A DNA stretch of 64,000 bases from Notolepis coatsorum. Taxonomy: Eukaryota > Chordata > Actinopteri > Aulopiformes > Paralepididae. The stretch lies in contig OZ020589.1 of NCBI GenBank assembly GCA_963971535.1, forward strand, positions 69,045,239-69,109,238, given 5' to 3'. The stretch's first letter is position 1. Every line of letters starts with the position of its first letter. Of this stretch, positions 50,757-60,773 are shown one piece after another. Under the pieces are notes generated by a model. The model searched no databases. It was given only the letters and a program-made list of their open reading frames with translations, and was not told where the DNA came from. Both the position numbers and the translations under genes were made by a program.

Positions 50757-51905
50757 ACTGCCAGTGAGAAACGTTTAAAAACAACTGCCTTAGATTCTTT
50801 GAGGGCTGTACTCATTGAGGAGCGTGTGCTTGTGGTGAAGGTGGTGGAGCCTCTTTTTTCTGAGGTGTCTCCGCTACTCTCTGGGGTGGCGGAAGGTGAT
50901 TGGAGGCTTAGAGAGTTAGCATTTAAGGAAAAACAGCTACAACAAGAGCGTGAGCTTAAATTGCTGGAGCACGAACGTTCGTTGCTGGAGCACGAACGTG
51001 CGCTGAAGGAGCTTGAATTTAAGCATGGTGCCTTGCAGGCGGGTGCTCTGCATTCAGAGTCGCGTTCCGCTTTTGATGTCAGCAAAAATATTAGAATGGT
51101 GCCTCCTTTTTTGGAGAAGGATGTGGATAGGTACTTTCCCCATTTTGAACGGATGGCAACCACGTTGAAGTGGCCTAGTACGGCCTGGACGCTGTTGCTG
51201 CAGTGTGTCCTCGTTTGTAAGGCGCAAGAGGCGTATACTTCTCTGTCCCTTGAACAAAGTGCTGACTATGAGCTTGTTAAAGCTTCCATATTGAGGGCTT
51301 ATGAGTTAGTCCCAGAGGCCTATCGTCAGCGTTTTAGAGGCTATCGCAGGTCGGAGGGACAGACGTATGTTGAATTTGGAAAAGAGAAGGAGAACCTGTT
51401 TGATAGATGGTGCACCTCTCAGAAAGCAGAGTCGAAAGAGCAGCTTAGACAGTTGATTCTCCTAGAGGAATTTAAAAACGATGTTCCTGATACCATTTCC
51501 ACTCATCTAAGCGAGCGTAAGGTATTGCAGATAGGCGACGCTGCTGTCTTAGCTGATGAGTTTGTGTTGACACACAAATCCGTCTTTGTAGAGGAATACC
51601 GTGTTGAGTCCAGGGGTAGGCGTCCTTTTCAGGGGGGCCGTTTCCCAAAACCTGTGTCTGCTGGTCAGGTTACTTCACCTCCTAGGCATGGTGGTTCTGC
51701 TAGTGCATTCCCAGAGGGGGTTGTATGTTTCTACTGTAAAGAGCCTGGTCATATCGTTGCTGGGTGCCCTGTGCTTGAACAGAAAAATGTCAAAACTGTG
51801 GCTCTGGTAGAAACCGTATGCAGAACACCTATGCCGACGTTAGAGGGTGATGGGGGGGTATCAAAGGTGTGGACAAAGAGCTTGAGGGCTCCTCAACATT
51901 TATGA
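50757..51905 (+). CDS. Gmr1-like gag with SCAN-related capsid, main part
   Basis: Continues the gag begun at 46029. A charged coiled coil (LREL, EHERSLLEHERALKELEFK, about residues 65-100 of this part) precedes a helical capsid domain. Its blocks YVEFGKEKENLFDRWCTSQ, KEQLRQLILLEEFKNDVPDT and ADEFVLTH closely resemble the SCAN dimerisation domain of vertebrate zinc-finger proteins, which is known to derive from Gmr1-like Gypsy capsids. A zinc knuckle, CFYCKEPGHIVAGC, lies near the end. The frame closes at 51905, overlapping the protease ORF after a run of eight G (51851-51858), which is either a frameshift site or an indel. Confidence 0.85.
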   Translation, partial: TASEKRLKTTALDSLRAVLIEERVLVVKVVEPLFSEVSPLLSGVAEGDWRLRELAFKEKQLQQERELKLLEHERSLLEHERALKELEFKHGALQAGALHSESRSAFDVSKNIRMVPPFLEKDVDRYFPHFERMATTLKWPSTAWTLLLQCVLVCKAQEAYTSLSLEQSADYELVKASILRAYELVPEAYRQRFRGYRRSEGQTYVEFGKEKENLFDRWCTSQKAESKEQLRQLILLEEFKNDVPDTISTHLSERKVLQIGDAAVLADEFVLTHKSVFVEEYRVESRGRRPFQGGRFPKPVSAGQVTSPPRHGGSASAFPEGVVCFYCKEPGHIVAGCPVLEQKNVKTVALVETVCRTPMPTLEGDGGVSKVWTKSLRAPQHL

Positions 51906-52594
51906 TGGATGAATTTGTGTCCCTGACTGATGCACTAGAGTCAAAGCAGGCTATAACAATATGGAGAGATACCGGAGCTTTTCAGTCCCTCATTCTGGAG
52001 GGGATTTTGCCGTTTTCAGAAAAGTCTTCATTGCATTCCGGTGCCGTTGTTCGTGGCTTTGGAGGTGGATTTGTGGATGCAACTTTGCCTGAGGTCACAC
52101 TCAACTCTCCCTTAGTATCAGGCAATGTTGTTGTGGGGGTATGTTCTCACATCCCCATAAGAGGTGTGTCCTTCATTCTAGGGAATGATTTGGCTGGTGA
52201 CAAAGTGCTGGCTACTCCAGTTGTAATTCACATCCCTGTGGTTTCTGAGGTCCCTGATGAGCTGGCACAGAAACATCCAGGAGTGTTCCCTGTGTGTGCT
52301 GTGACACGGGCAATGTCAAAGGACAAAAGTGATGTTGTTGATACCTCAAATTGTGACATTACACTTGGTGACACGTTCTTTGTTGAATTGGAAAGTGACC
52401 CTGTTGAGGGATTTGGGAAGGTGATACCGTCTCATGAGGAGCTAGCGCTAGAGCAAAATAGAGATGTCTCCTTGTCGTCCCTCTTTGAAGTGGCCGCATT
52501 TAACCGTGAGATGGCGCGGCGTAGTTTAAGTAATGCAGGTGCAGGCGTTGTTGTTGAAGGTTTTGGAATGCACACTATGAATGTACCTGCATAG
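51869..52594 (+). CDS. Gmr1-like aspartic protease and start of pol
   Basis: About 240 codons. It contains the retropepsin active site RDTGAFQSLILEGILPF, the flap-like and inner strands, and FILGNDLAGDKV, a hallmark of Gypsy proteases of this group. It then runs through HPGVFPVCAVTRAMS and a helical piece (EELALEQNRDVSLSSLFEVA) that in full elements precedes the integrase zinc finger. It stops at 52594 with no integrase, reverse transcriptase or RNase H. The protease looks intact, so gag processing could in principle occur. Confidence 0.75.
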   Translation: MDKELEGSSTFMMDEFVSLTDALESKQAITIWRDTGAFQSLILEGILPFSEKSSLHSGAVVRGFGGGFVDATLPEVTLNSPLVSGNVVVGVCSHIPIRGVSFILGNDLAGDKVLATPVVIHIPVVSEVPDELAQKHPGVFPVCAVTRAMSKDKSDVVDTSNCDITLGDTFFVELESDPVEGFGKVIPSHEELALEQNRDVSLSSLFEVAAFNREMARRSLSNAGAGVVVEGFGMHTMNVPA

Positions 52595-53072
52595 TGCTTT
52601 TCTTCTTTGTGCCCTAGTGTTGGGCCCGGTGGTGGAACCGAAGGTGACATGCGTGCCGGATACGCATGTGGCAGGAGACGATCTGGCAGCGCAGGGTCTC
52701 AAGGTCTTCCCAGCCTGTACGGTGGCTGAGGCCACGGACGAATTGGAGGATGAGTGTGGGAAGGAGGCTATGAGAAATGTTGCTGATTCAGGTGGCACCG
52801 TTTCTGTTAGTGTTTCTGGTGTTTCATGCACCGTTCTGGTTGAAGAGGCTACAAGGCCTGACTTAAGCTGCCAGCCTTCCCACAGTAGCTCTACTGTTCA
52901 TGATGTTTCACGTGTAGACAGGGATGATCCCAGTATGTCAGTTGATGATTCTAATGTTGATTCACGTGACCCCACTGACTCTCTGCCAGGCACTGGGTAT
53001 GCTAGGTATGCTAGTCAACCTAGTTACCTGTGTCCTGTGTACAGCAGGGGCAGCCTTCACGACCTAGTCTAA
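52581..53072 (+). CDS. Unrecognised ORF in place of pol, 163 codons
   Basis: Overlaps the end of the protease ORF by 14 bp. It has a hydrophobic start (LHSAFLLCALVLGPVVEP), a segment GDDLAAQGLKVFPACTVAEA that faintly recalls GNDLAG and VFPVCAVTRA of the protease ORF, and a Ser/Asp-rich tail. It could be a degenerate duplication of the protease end, an acquired sequence, or chance. No catalytic motif is seen. It is where pol should be. Confidence 0.35.
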   Translation: MYLHSAFLLCALVLGPVVEPKVTCVPDTHVAGDDLAAQGLKVFPACTVAEATDELEDECGKEAMRNVADSGGTVSVSVSGVSCTVLVEEATRPDLSCQPSHSSSTVHDVSRVDRDDPSMSVDDSNVDSRDPTDSLPGTGYARYASQPSYLCPVYSRGSLHDLV

Positions 53073-53644
53073 TGAGAGGCAACCATTTTGATCGTGACGT
53101 AGTTGATGTGTGTGCCACCATTTTGAGTCATGACGTTGGTTTATGTGCCGCCATTTTGAATCGTGAGAATGTCATGGCTGTTTCTGTGGATAACGTATTA
53201 CTGTGTTCCAGCGGTGGTGCTGACATGCCTGAAGCGGTGCATCCCACCCTGGAGAGGCATGGCTTACTATCTCCTGAACAGGTGATGCCAGGGGTGGGGG
53301 AGACGGACTCGGTGGCGGTGCCAGGGAGCCGTGGTTTACTTTGTTTTCCTGTTTTCTGTCCGGGGAGCAGTGAGCTTAGTTCTCATGCTGTTTCCAGTTT
53401 GATGCCTCTTTTTGACAGGTCGGTATCGGTGGAGCGGCCTGGTCAAATAAAGTTTTTGTTTTGGGATGATCTGTTCATGGGTGGATTGGCTTTTAGGCCT
53501 GGCGCCTCAGTAGAACAGGTGGTGGTGAAGACAGATCGGATGTTCCCACCAGATCCACTCCATCTGGGTCCAGCAGGATACATTTGGGGGGGGGGCTCTA
53601 TTTACCCAAGAGTCGGGAGTGTTTGTATTAAACAACATTGTTGA
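53030..53644 (+). CDS. Unrecognised ORF before 3' LTR, about 204 codons
   Basis: Overlaps the previous ORF and uses another frame. Contains two near-repeats around CCATTTTGA(A/G)TCGTGA (53085-53165). No transmembrane segment or known domain is recognised; a G run lies at 53586-53595. It may be non-coding 3' region of the element. Confidence 0.3.
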   Translation: MSCVQQGQPSRPSLMRGNHFDRDVVDVCATILSHDVGLCAAILNRENVMAVSVDNVLLCSSGGADMPEAVHPTLERHGLLSPEQVMPGVGETDSVAVPGSRGLLCFPVFCPGSSELSSHAVSSLMPLFDRSVSVERPGQIKFLFWDDLFMGGLAFRPGASVEQVVVKTDRMFPPDPLHLGPAGYIWGGGSIYPRVGSVCIKQHC

Positions 53645-53788
53645 ATGTTTTTGTGTGGGGAGCATTCGACAACGTTGATGGTCGTGTTCGACAGGGGCCG
53701 ACCCATTGCCGCTTTGTGGTAGTGACTCACTGTTTGGTGGTTTGATGTGTAGTGGTTGCCTCCTGGGCAACCATTTTGGTGGGGGAAG

Positions 53789-54066
53789 TGTTATGTACCA
53801 TGCTTTTTGGTTAATCCTGTGTCCTGTGTTGCAGCTGATTGCTGCTAATTGGACACCTGCCTGGCAGGGCTCAAAGGCCCTCCCCCACCCACACATGCAC
53901 TGACTGTTACTGGAAGACACTGTTGGAACAGTGTCTCCCTCCCTTCCACCACATTGATCTTTAGTTTGCGCTGGATATCATAATAAGTATAGTCTTTTGG
54001 TTTAAACATAGACCGTTGGTGTCTGTGTCCCCTTATGTTGCTTCCCTCTGAGCCAGGGTCGTAACA
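53789..54066 (+). repeat. 3' LTR of Gmr1-like element
   Basis: 278 bp, preceded by the purine tract GGTGGGGGAAG. Confidence 0.9.
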
Positions 54067-54069
54067 CAC

Positions 54070-55459
54070 ACACTTCATTTATAGACTACATGTTTCATGT
54101 CAAATTCAAGTCAAACAGGTTAGGTGGTTTAGAAAGAAACGTTGATGATATTCGTTTATGATAAGCTTGATGTTTACTTTTTCCCAAGGAGCACATGTGC
54201 TCCTAAACTAAAGAAATTAGGAGCACACAAAAATTCAGGAGCACAGTGAAAAAATGTCATACCAATACTTTTTTCAGTATGGCTGGGTATTGTTTTGGAT
54301 TTGATCAATTCCAATTCGGGTTCTGCTTATTTAATCTAGTTATTATCGAATCTCTTTTCTGATTCTAATATTTTTGGTGGGGAAGAAAATTTAATATCAA
54401 GAACCAAAACTATTCTAGCTTTCATTCTAAGCAGATTTAGGCTAATTGTCCTAATTGTCCTTTATTAAGTAATAGATAAGCAAAATTCAGTATCATCCAC
54501 AGCAATTTAATAAGCCTACTTTGATATATTATTGTCATAATGCATCAGAAACAGATGGCAAAAACGAAATAATAAAAAATATACCTTCATGTCATGAATC
54601 ATGACATGAAGGCATTGAAGGTATATTTTTTTATTATTTAGTTTTATCAAATATATTTGTAATATATCAAAGTAGGCTTATTAAATTGCTGTGGATGATA
54701 ATGAATTTAGCTTATCTATTACTTAAGAAATGTAATGAGACTTGAGAATGGGAGGACCTAGAACAGCGGTTCTTAAACTACGGGTCGTGACCCAAAGTGG
54801 GGTCTGCGCATAACCAGCTGCTATTGACCACTTGCACAATGTGGGGACGTCATATCCGGTTACGTCTCTAGCCCAGCAGACTTCTTCCGGTCCCATCACA
54901 ACACATTGAGTTTAGCAACTTTTCTCCCGTCAATTAAACAACTTTATCGTAACTTTTTTCTTTTTGAATTACTTTAAAAAAAATGATTTAATAAGCAAAC
55001 TTTGTAAGGTGTGTTTGTCAGCTGGGTCGTTTAAGGTTTTTGGGCTGTATTTCATGTGCAAACGTTTACTGTTCGTTAGCCACATTAGCATTTAGCTCCA
55101 CCAATCCAATACAACCAACAGTTTACCAGATTAACAGAAAGCATTCCCAAATTTCCAGAATATCAAACATGGGTCTAACAGATGCCACGTCGATACTAAT
55201 TGAGTTATATGTCTAATTTCATGCCCTATATCTAACAGATTTAGGCCGAGCTAAATGCTAATGTGGAGAGATGGGAGTCGGAGGCGGTGTCTCTAGCACT
55301 TTTTGTCCCCGTTGGCGGTTTGGAGGGGAATCAGCTCTCCTATTGGAGAAGCCCCCCCCCCCCTAGTGACGGAGATACACCCCAATGGAGATTCTCCAAG
55401 CCTCTCTTCATGTCCAAATTTTTTTTATTCTTGTCCTTGACAAATGCCCATGTGCACAT
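54070..55459. other. Sequence with small fold-back repeats, no gene
   Basis: 54205-54225 has GGAGCACATGTGCTCC. A fold-back repeat lies at 54468-54725. A hAT-like left end (ACAGCGGTTCTTAAACTACG) is at 54763. A C run is at 55351-55361 beside a GGCGGTTTGGAGG repeat shared with 56900-56960. No coding sequence recognised. Confidence 0.5.
54468..54725. repeat. Fold-back repeat with 65-bp arms
   Basis: Arms 54468-54532 and 54659-54725 are reverse complements (ATCATCCACAGCAATTTAAT). A second small palindrome ACCTTCATGTCATGAATCAT lies in the middle (54583-54611). Confidence 0.85.
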
Positions 55460-56085
55460 TTAAAGGACGACTCCACTTTTTTTGGAAATTAGCTTATTTA
55501 ACATGTTCCCTGGAGTTAGACAAGAAGATGCATACCTTTTTTGTCTCTGTGCGTGCATTTTAGCTTTGGGAATAGACGCTCCGTTAGCATAGCTTAGCTT
55601 CATCACTGGAAGTGAGGCAGGACAGTAGCCTTACAGTGCCTTACAGTGTATTGCAAGGTCTGACATTGACCAAACTTGATATGCATGACCTTGGTGGGCT
55701 CTAGGTCAACTCCTGAAAAGGGGGTCAATGTCAGACTTTGCAATCAAAGTTAGGGGGCTAATAACCCTTGCCATAATTTCAGTGCGCCCCCTAACTTTTG
55801 ATTGCAAGGTCTGACATTGACCCCCTTTTCAGGAGTTGACCTAGAGCCCACCAAGGTCATGCATATCAAGTTTGGTCAATGTCAGACCTTGCAATACACT
55901 GTAAGGCACTGTAAGGCTACTGTCCTGCCTCACTTCCAGTGATGAAGCTAAGCTATGCTAACGGAGCGTCTATTCCCAAAGCTAAAATGCACGCACAGAG
56001 ACAAAAAAGGTATGCATCTTCTTGTCTAACTCCAGGGAAGATGTTAAATAAGCTAATTTCCAAAAAAAGTGGAGTCGTCCTTTAA
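55460..56085. mobile_element. 626-bp palindromic TTAA MITE, copy 2
   Basis: TTAA at both ends, termini TTAAAGGACGACTCCACTT and complement. It is the same family and exactly the same length as 30055-30680, with both halves complementary to each other. Arm ends differ between copies (GATAACTCC against GACGACTCC) yet each copy's arms match each other, pointing to arm homogenisation or separate source elements. Confidence 0.85.
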
Positions 56086-56169
56086 AGCAACTGCTATTCT
56101 ATCAACTCAAATTCTAACATAACTCAAAGAAAAAAGACAATATTTGGCGCTCCCATGGTGTTAGAGGTT

Positions 56170-56879
56170 TAGGGCTGTCCCCGACTAAGGATTTGGATAG
56201 TCGACTATGATTGGCCGAAATGAGCCGATAGTCGACTATTAGTCGACTATGAAATACATTTATTTATTTATTATTATATATTTTTTATCATTCCATTTGG
56301 GCTGTGAGGGGTGCTTAATGTCTGAAGGAGTCAACGGAAAGCTTCTTGTTCTCTGCAAAAGCATGCAATTGGTCCACTGATGGACACATCTTGATATTTG
56401 TATAGTCTAGTGTGTTCATTAGATGGGTGAAATCCTTTTTTCATGCCTCTGTGCCTGTTTTCTTAAGCAGTTAGCCTCTGGTATGCGTGCCATTAGCGTT
56501 AGCCACGCTTCTAGGCCTCTTTTCTTTTGGAAAGAATGATAAATTTTTTTTTTATTTAAATCTTTTATTTTTTATAAATGATTATTATATATATTTTTTT
56601 GTATTCGAGGTTGGCAGTCCATATTTTTTAGCGTTTATCGCTTTTCTGGTCAAGCATGACCGACAGAAACAGGTTGAAATGGGATGTAGAGCAGGGGAAG
56701 ACATTCTGAGAAATGACGGCGGGTCCGGGAATCGAACTCGTGTCCCCCAGATCTGTGACGAGCACGGTTTTCCCCGACGCAGAAATAGCGCCGAGATATG
56801 CGGTGAGCTACGGGAGCTCCCCAACTACGGCTCCTTTCTATCGATTAGTTGACTATTCGACTAATAGGGGTCAGCCCTA
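56170..56879. mobile_element. hAT-like element with 8-bp TSD, holding a SINE
   Basis: Starts TAGGGCTGTCCCCGACTAAG and ends ACTAATAGGGGTCAGCCCTA. TAGAGGTT and TAGAGGAT flank it (7/8). Subterminal TAGTCGACTAT words occur in both orientations. No transposase. Confidence 0.8.
56585..56832 (-). mobile_element. tRNA-derived SINE
   Basis: On the minus strand the head GGGGAGCTCCCGTAGCTCAC carries an A-box-like segment, and GAGTTCGATTCCC (about 56728) is the B box. The body ATGTCTTCCCCTGCTCTACA is shared with the SINE at 26253-26458. It is inside the hAT-like element 56170-56879. Confidence 0.7.
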
Positions 56880-56887
56880 TAGAGGAT

Positions 56888-57380
56888 CTTAGTCGTATCC
56901 CTCTGTTCCCCGTTGGAAGGGTGAGGAGTAGTGGCTCTCCTATTGAGAGGGCTCCCCCTAGTGGCGAAGTGCACACTATATAAGTCCAACATTTGTTCTG
57001 TGGACGGCCTCAGAGCTCCCGGACAATGATCTGAATTTGTCTTTCTTCTGCACATGTTAATTTGTATTGTGTATCACGTGTAATCCTGTAGTTCCTTCAT
57101 ACCAGTCCATCGTGTATTCTTCCCCAATATATTTCCTAATCAGCGTGTCCCTTTTAAAAAAAAATTCAAATAGTTTGTCTATGACATGTGTATTGTAAAT
57201 CATAGTGTTAATTATTCTAAATTCTGGTGTTATAGTTGTATACTACTTGGGGTAACTGTTCAATTATCTTTCCTCTGTTGTATCTATTCTCATCCCCAGG
57301 TCCCCCGTGTGTATGTTTGTATTGGGTACTCTTCCACGTTGATTTTGTCTTGTATCATTCCTTGGATCACTGTGTCCCTT
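56888..57380. other. Unassigned sequence
   Basis: Includes CACTATATAAGTCC near 56975 that resembles a TATA box and a GGCTCTCCTATTGAGAGGGC repeat shared with 55325-55345. It may be a solo LTR or MITE remnant, but ends could not be defined. Confidence 0.35.
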
Positions 57381-58054
57381 CAAGTTTCAAGTTCAAGTTT
57401 CTTTAATAGTTGTCATACAGAAGTACAGAATACTTTTATATAAAATGCTTCTTACTGTTACGCTCCAGAGACTGTGCAAGACAAGATAAGATAAGTATGA
57501 AATAAAAACATAGTATAGTATGTAAATTAGAAGTAAAAAAATTAGGTCACAGTGTTCAGTATAGACATATGTACAATGTTCGATGCAGAATAGACGTAAC
57601 TGAGTTACCATATAATATACAATACTATGCAGTGTACTAATATACAATACTATATAGTGCAAGGCAGAAATGGGATGAGGTGCAATTTAGGTACAATTTA
57701 CAGTAGGTGTACGAGTTGTAGTGCAAATCCTTTATAATAATAATAACTTTATTTGTATAGCACTTTTCATACAGAGGTTGCAGTTCAAAGTGCTTCACAA
57801 CAGTAAAAAATACAGGCATAAGCGAGCATAAAAAGATAGACAGGTAGAATCACAGTGTTTCACATTAGGATCTAGCATCCCAATAGGCTCTCCGCTTACA
57901 GTTTTCAGTAACACAAATAGTAAAAATAGTTTAAAATGATTCAGTTTAAAAATAGTAAAATAAAAATAAAATTAAAATTATAAAATAGAACGGACATAAA
58001 AAAATACAGGCATGAGCGAGCATAGTAAGATATGGCAAGTGACAACAATGCATA

Positions 58055-58318
58055 AAGTTTACAGACAATCCATGCTGATTGATCTGCCATAAGCAAGTGA
58101 AAGTTTACAGACAATCCATGCTGATTGATCTGCCATAAGCAAGTGAAGATTACAGTCTGTTCTAACAAACCAAACTGCCATGTATTAAAGTTTACAGACA
58201 ATCCATGCTGATTGATCTGCCATAAGCATAAGATTACAGTCTGTTCTAACAAACCAAACTGCCATGTATTAAAGTTTACAGACAATCCATGCTGATTGAT
58301 CTGCCATAAGCATAGTGT
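58055..58318. repeat. Tandem repeat in L2 3' UTR
   Basis: Four copies of AAAGTTTACAGACAATCCAT followed by GCTGATTGATCTGCCATAAG. Some are separated by ATTACAGTCTGTTCTAACAA, forming alternating short and long units. Confidence 0.9.
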
Positions 58319-58602
58319 TTCACATTAGGATCTAGCATCCTAATAGGCTCTCTATTCAGTAATTAAAAAGTGCAATAACCGACGGACATAAAAAATACAG
58401 GCATGAGCGAGCATAGCAAATAATAAGAATAGTTTAAAATGATTCAGTTTAAAAATAGTCATCAGTAAGAAGTAAAAAGTGCAATAACCGACACATGAAT
58501 TTGATAGGCAGTGTAAAAGAGTAGGCAGGGTAAGAATAAATACAAGTTGTGTCAGGATATCCCTGATGTTTCCTCTTGCCACTAGGTGGTAGCAGATATC
58601 TA

Positions 58603-60621
58603 TCAGTGAAATGCCTGAGCAAAGAGATAGGTTTTAAGCTGTCTTTTAAAGATGTCTAGCGAGTTGGCTTCCCTGATGTTTTGGGGTAGTTTGTTCCATA
58701 GTTTTGGGGCATAGTTGATAAAGGCTGCATTACCGATCCTCTTTTGACTGCTTCTGGGAGCCTCTAGTAGTCCAGCAGCTGATGATCGCAGTGTTCTTGC
58801 TGGTGTGTAATTTATTAGAGTGTTGGCGATGTAGCTAGGTCCCTGTCCATTTAGAGCTTTGTATGTAAGGAGAAGGACCTTAAAGTCAATTCTAAATGTT
58901 ACAGGAAGCCAGTGTAAAGCGGCTAAGACTGGACTAATGTGCTCTCTCCTTTTGGTTCTAGTTAGCAGTCGGGCTGCAGAGTTTTGGATTAGCTGAAGCC
59001 TCTCTGTGGTTTTCTTAGGGAGACCTGTGAAAAGTGCATTACAGTAGTCTAACCGACTAGATATGAATGCATGAATTAGCTTCTCAGCATCGTTCTGATT
59101 AATAAATGGTCGTACTTTTGCTATATTTCTGAGATGGAAGAACGATGTTTTCGTCACTTTGCTAATATGAGAATTGAAATTCAGTTCTGAATCTATGACA
59201 ACCCCAAGACTAGTGACCTCAGATTTGATCCAAGGGGTTAGTCCCCCCAGGTTCTTTATTAATGTTTCTTTTTTAGTTTTGGAGCCGATAATTAGAATTT
59301 CAGTTTTGTTCTCGTTTAGTTTCAGGAAGTTCTTACTCATCCATTTATTTATTGCCAGTAAGCAGTCTGTAATGGAGCTAATCGCTGTATCATTTGGTTC
59401 AGCAGATATGTACAGTTGTGTATCATCCGCATAGCTATGGAAATCTACATTATGTTCTCTGATGATATCACCCAGCGGTAACATGTAAAGGGAGAAGAGT
59501 AAAGGACCTAAGCAACTCCCTTGTGCAACTCCATAGTTGTTGTCGTATATATCAGACATGTGATCTCCTAGTTTAACATAGAATTTCCTCCCTCTGATGT
59601 ATGTTTTAAACCAGCCTAGCACATGGTCTGAGAAACCGACATGGTTTTCAAGACGATCGATTAGAATATCGTGATCGATTGTATCAAATGCTGCACTGAG
59701 ATCTAACAGGATAAGGATGGAGATCTTATTCTCGTCAGAGTTTAGTCTGAGGTCACTGATTATTTTGGTGAGGGCAGTTTCAGTGCTATGATATTTTCTG
59801 AATCCTGACTGAAATTCTTCTAAGATGTTGTTTTCTTCAAGAAAGGAATTTATTTGAACTGAAACTATCTTTTCAAGTACTTTACTAATGAATGGTAGGT
59901 TGGATATTGGACGATAATTTGCCATTTCATTACTATCCAAGTTAGGTTTTTTTAGTAATGGCTTTACAACTGCTGTTTTAAAGGCATCTGGGAAAATACC
60001 AGTCCTAAGGGAAGTGTTTATGATATCTAGCACAGGGCTTGAAACACTATTAAATACCCGTTTGAAGAAAGCTGTAGGTATAGGGTCAATGTCTGAGGTG
60101 GAGGAGTTACATTCTGAGACAGTTTTGCAGAGTACATCTAATGTGATGCATGTGAAACTTCTCATGGTTACATTGCACGGTTTGCCGCAATCAACTTTAT
60201 TTCCATCATGAATAATGCTGGCCCTGATCAAGGTTATTTTGTTGTTAAAGAATAGTGCAAGTTCTTCACACTTAACCGTTGATGACTGAGGAGGTGTAGG
60301 GGCAGTGTTGAGTAGTACATTAATAGTGGAAAAGAGGATTCTGGAGTTTCCAGCATTTTCTGTAATGATTTTAGAGAAGTAATCTTTCCTTGCTAAGCGG
60401 ATGGTTTTATTATAAGCAGTTAAAGCATCTTTGTATATATCACAGCATATGGTGGTTTTTGTTTTTCTCCATTTTCGCTCCGCTGCACGACATTTCCTTT
60501 TTTCTTCGTTGACCGTATTATAGTTTAACCAGGGCGAGGCTCTAGTTTTCTTCTTTTTCGTTTTTAATGGGGCGACAGAATTTAATATAGATGACATTGC
60601 ATCATTGAGATTTTCTACCAT
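58603..60621 (-). CDS. L2-like LINE reverse transcriptase (no endonuclease)
   Basis: Open for 672 codons. It starts just after the 5' truncation with a basic linker (KTKKKKTRASPWLN). The reverse transcriptase runs from about residue 180 to 450, including YRPISNLPFISKVLEKIV, ILLDLSAAFDTIDHDIL, GVAQGSCLGPLLFSLYM and the catalytic SYADDTQLY (about 395). C-terminal blocks RLDYCNALFTGLPKK, LAALHWLPVTFRIDFKVLLL and LKTYLFAQAF complete the protein. These are hallmarks of L2-like (CR1 group) LINEs. The endonuclease is missing, so the copy is not autonomous although the rest is intact, pointing to recent insertion. Confidence 0.88.
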   Translation of the reverse strand: MVENLNDAMSSILNSVAPLKTKKKKTRASPWLNYNTVNEEKRKCRAAERKWRKTKTTICCDIYKDALTAYNKTIRLARKDYFSKIITENAGNSRILFSTINVLLNTAPTPPQSSTVKCEELALFFNNKITLIRASIIHDGNKVDCGKPCNVTMRSFTCITLDVLCKTVSECNSSTSDIDPIPTAFFKRVFNSVSSPVLDIINTSLRTGIFPDAFKTAVVKPLLKKPNLDSNEMANYRPISNLPFISKVLEKIVSVQINSFLEENNILEEFQSGFRKYHSTETALTKIISDLRLNSDENKISILILLDLSAAFDTIDHDILIDRLENHVGFSDHVLGWFKTYIRGRKFYVKLGDHMSDIYDNNYGVAQGSCLGPLLFSLYMLPLGDIIREHNVDFHSYADDTQLYISAEPNDTAISSITDCLLAINKWMSKNFLKLNENKTEILIIGSKTKKETLIKNLGGLTPWIKSEVTSLGVVIDSELNFNSHISKVTKTSFFHLRNIAKVRPFINQNDAEKLIHAFISSRLDYCNALFTGLPKKTTERLQLIQNSAARLLTRTKRREHISPVLAALHWLPVTFRIDFKVLLLTYKALNGQGPSYIANTLINYTPARTLRSSAAGLLEAPRSSQKRIGNAAFINYAPKLWNKLPQNIREANSLDIFKRQLKTYLFAQAFH

Positions 60622-60773
60622 TTCATTTATTTATTTATTTATCAATAAATATAAAGTGTGTTTGTGTGATCTAAAGTGTGGAGAGTGGGTGCTGCAGTGT
60701 GTTGTTTGTTTAAGTGTGTGTGTGTGTGTGTGGGTGTGTGTGCTGTGTGCATTTGATGGTTGTTGCATAGTGT

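Larger units (their letters stand above)
44722..54066 (+). mobile_element. Gmr1-like Ty3/Gypsy element lacking pol, split by a second Gypsy
   Basis: LTRs at 44722-45001 (280 bp) and 53789-54066 (278 bp) differ by two substitutions and a 2-bp indel. PBS TGGGGGCTCGTCCGGGAT (45005-45022) fits tRNA-Pro, and a purine tract GGTGGGGGAAG precedes the 3' LTR. The coding part is gag with a SCAN-related capsid, a zinc knuckle and an aspartic protease. No reverse transcriptase, RNase H or integrase follows, so the element is non-autonomous. Insertion was into a CA tract, so the target duplication cannot be defined. A minus-strand Gypsy (46139-50756) interrupts its gag. Confidence 0.85.
57738..60640 (-). 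mobile_element. L2-like LINE
   Basis: On the minus strand the 3' end reads GTGCTATACAAATAAAGTTA with (TTA)n, the typical fish L2 tail. The 3' UTR carries a tandem repeat (58055-58318). The 5' end is truncated at 60640. It inserted into the tail of a Rex1-like LINE; TTTAT is found at both junctions. Confidence 0.85.
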
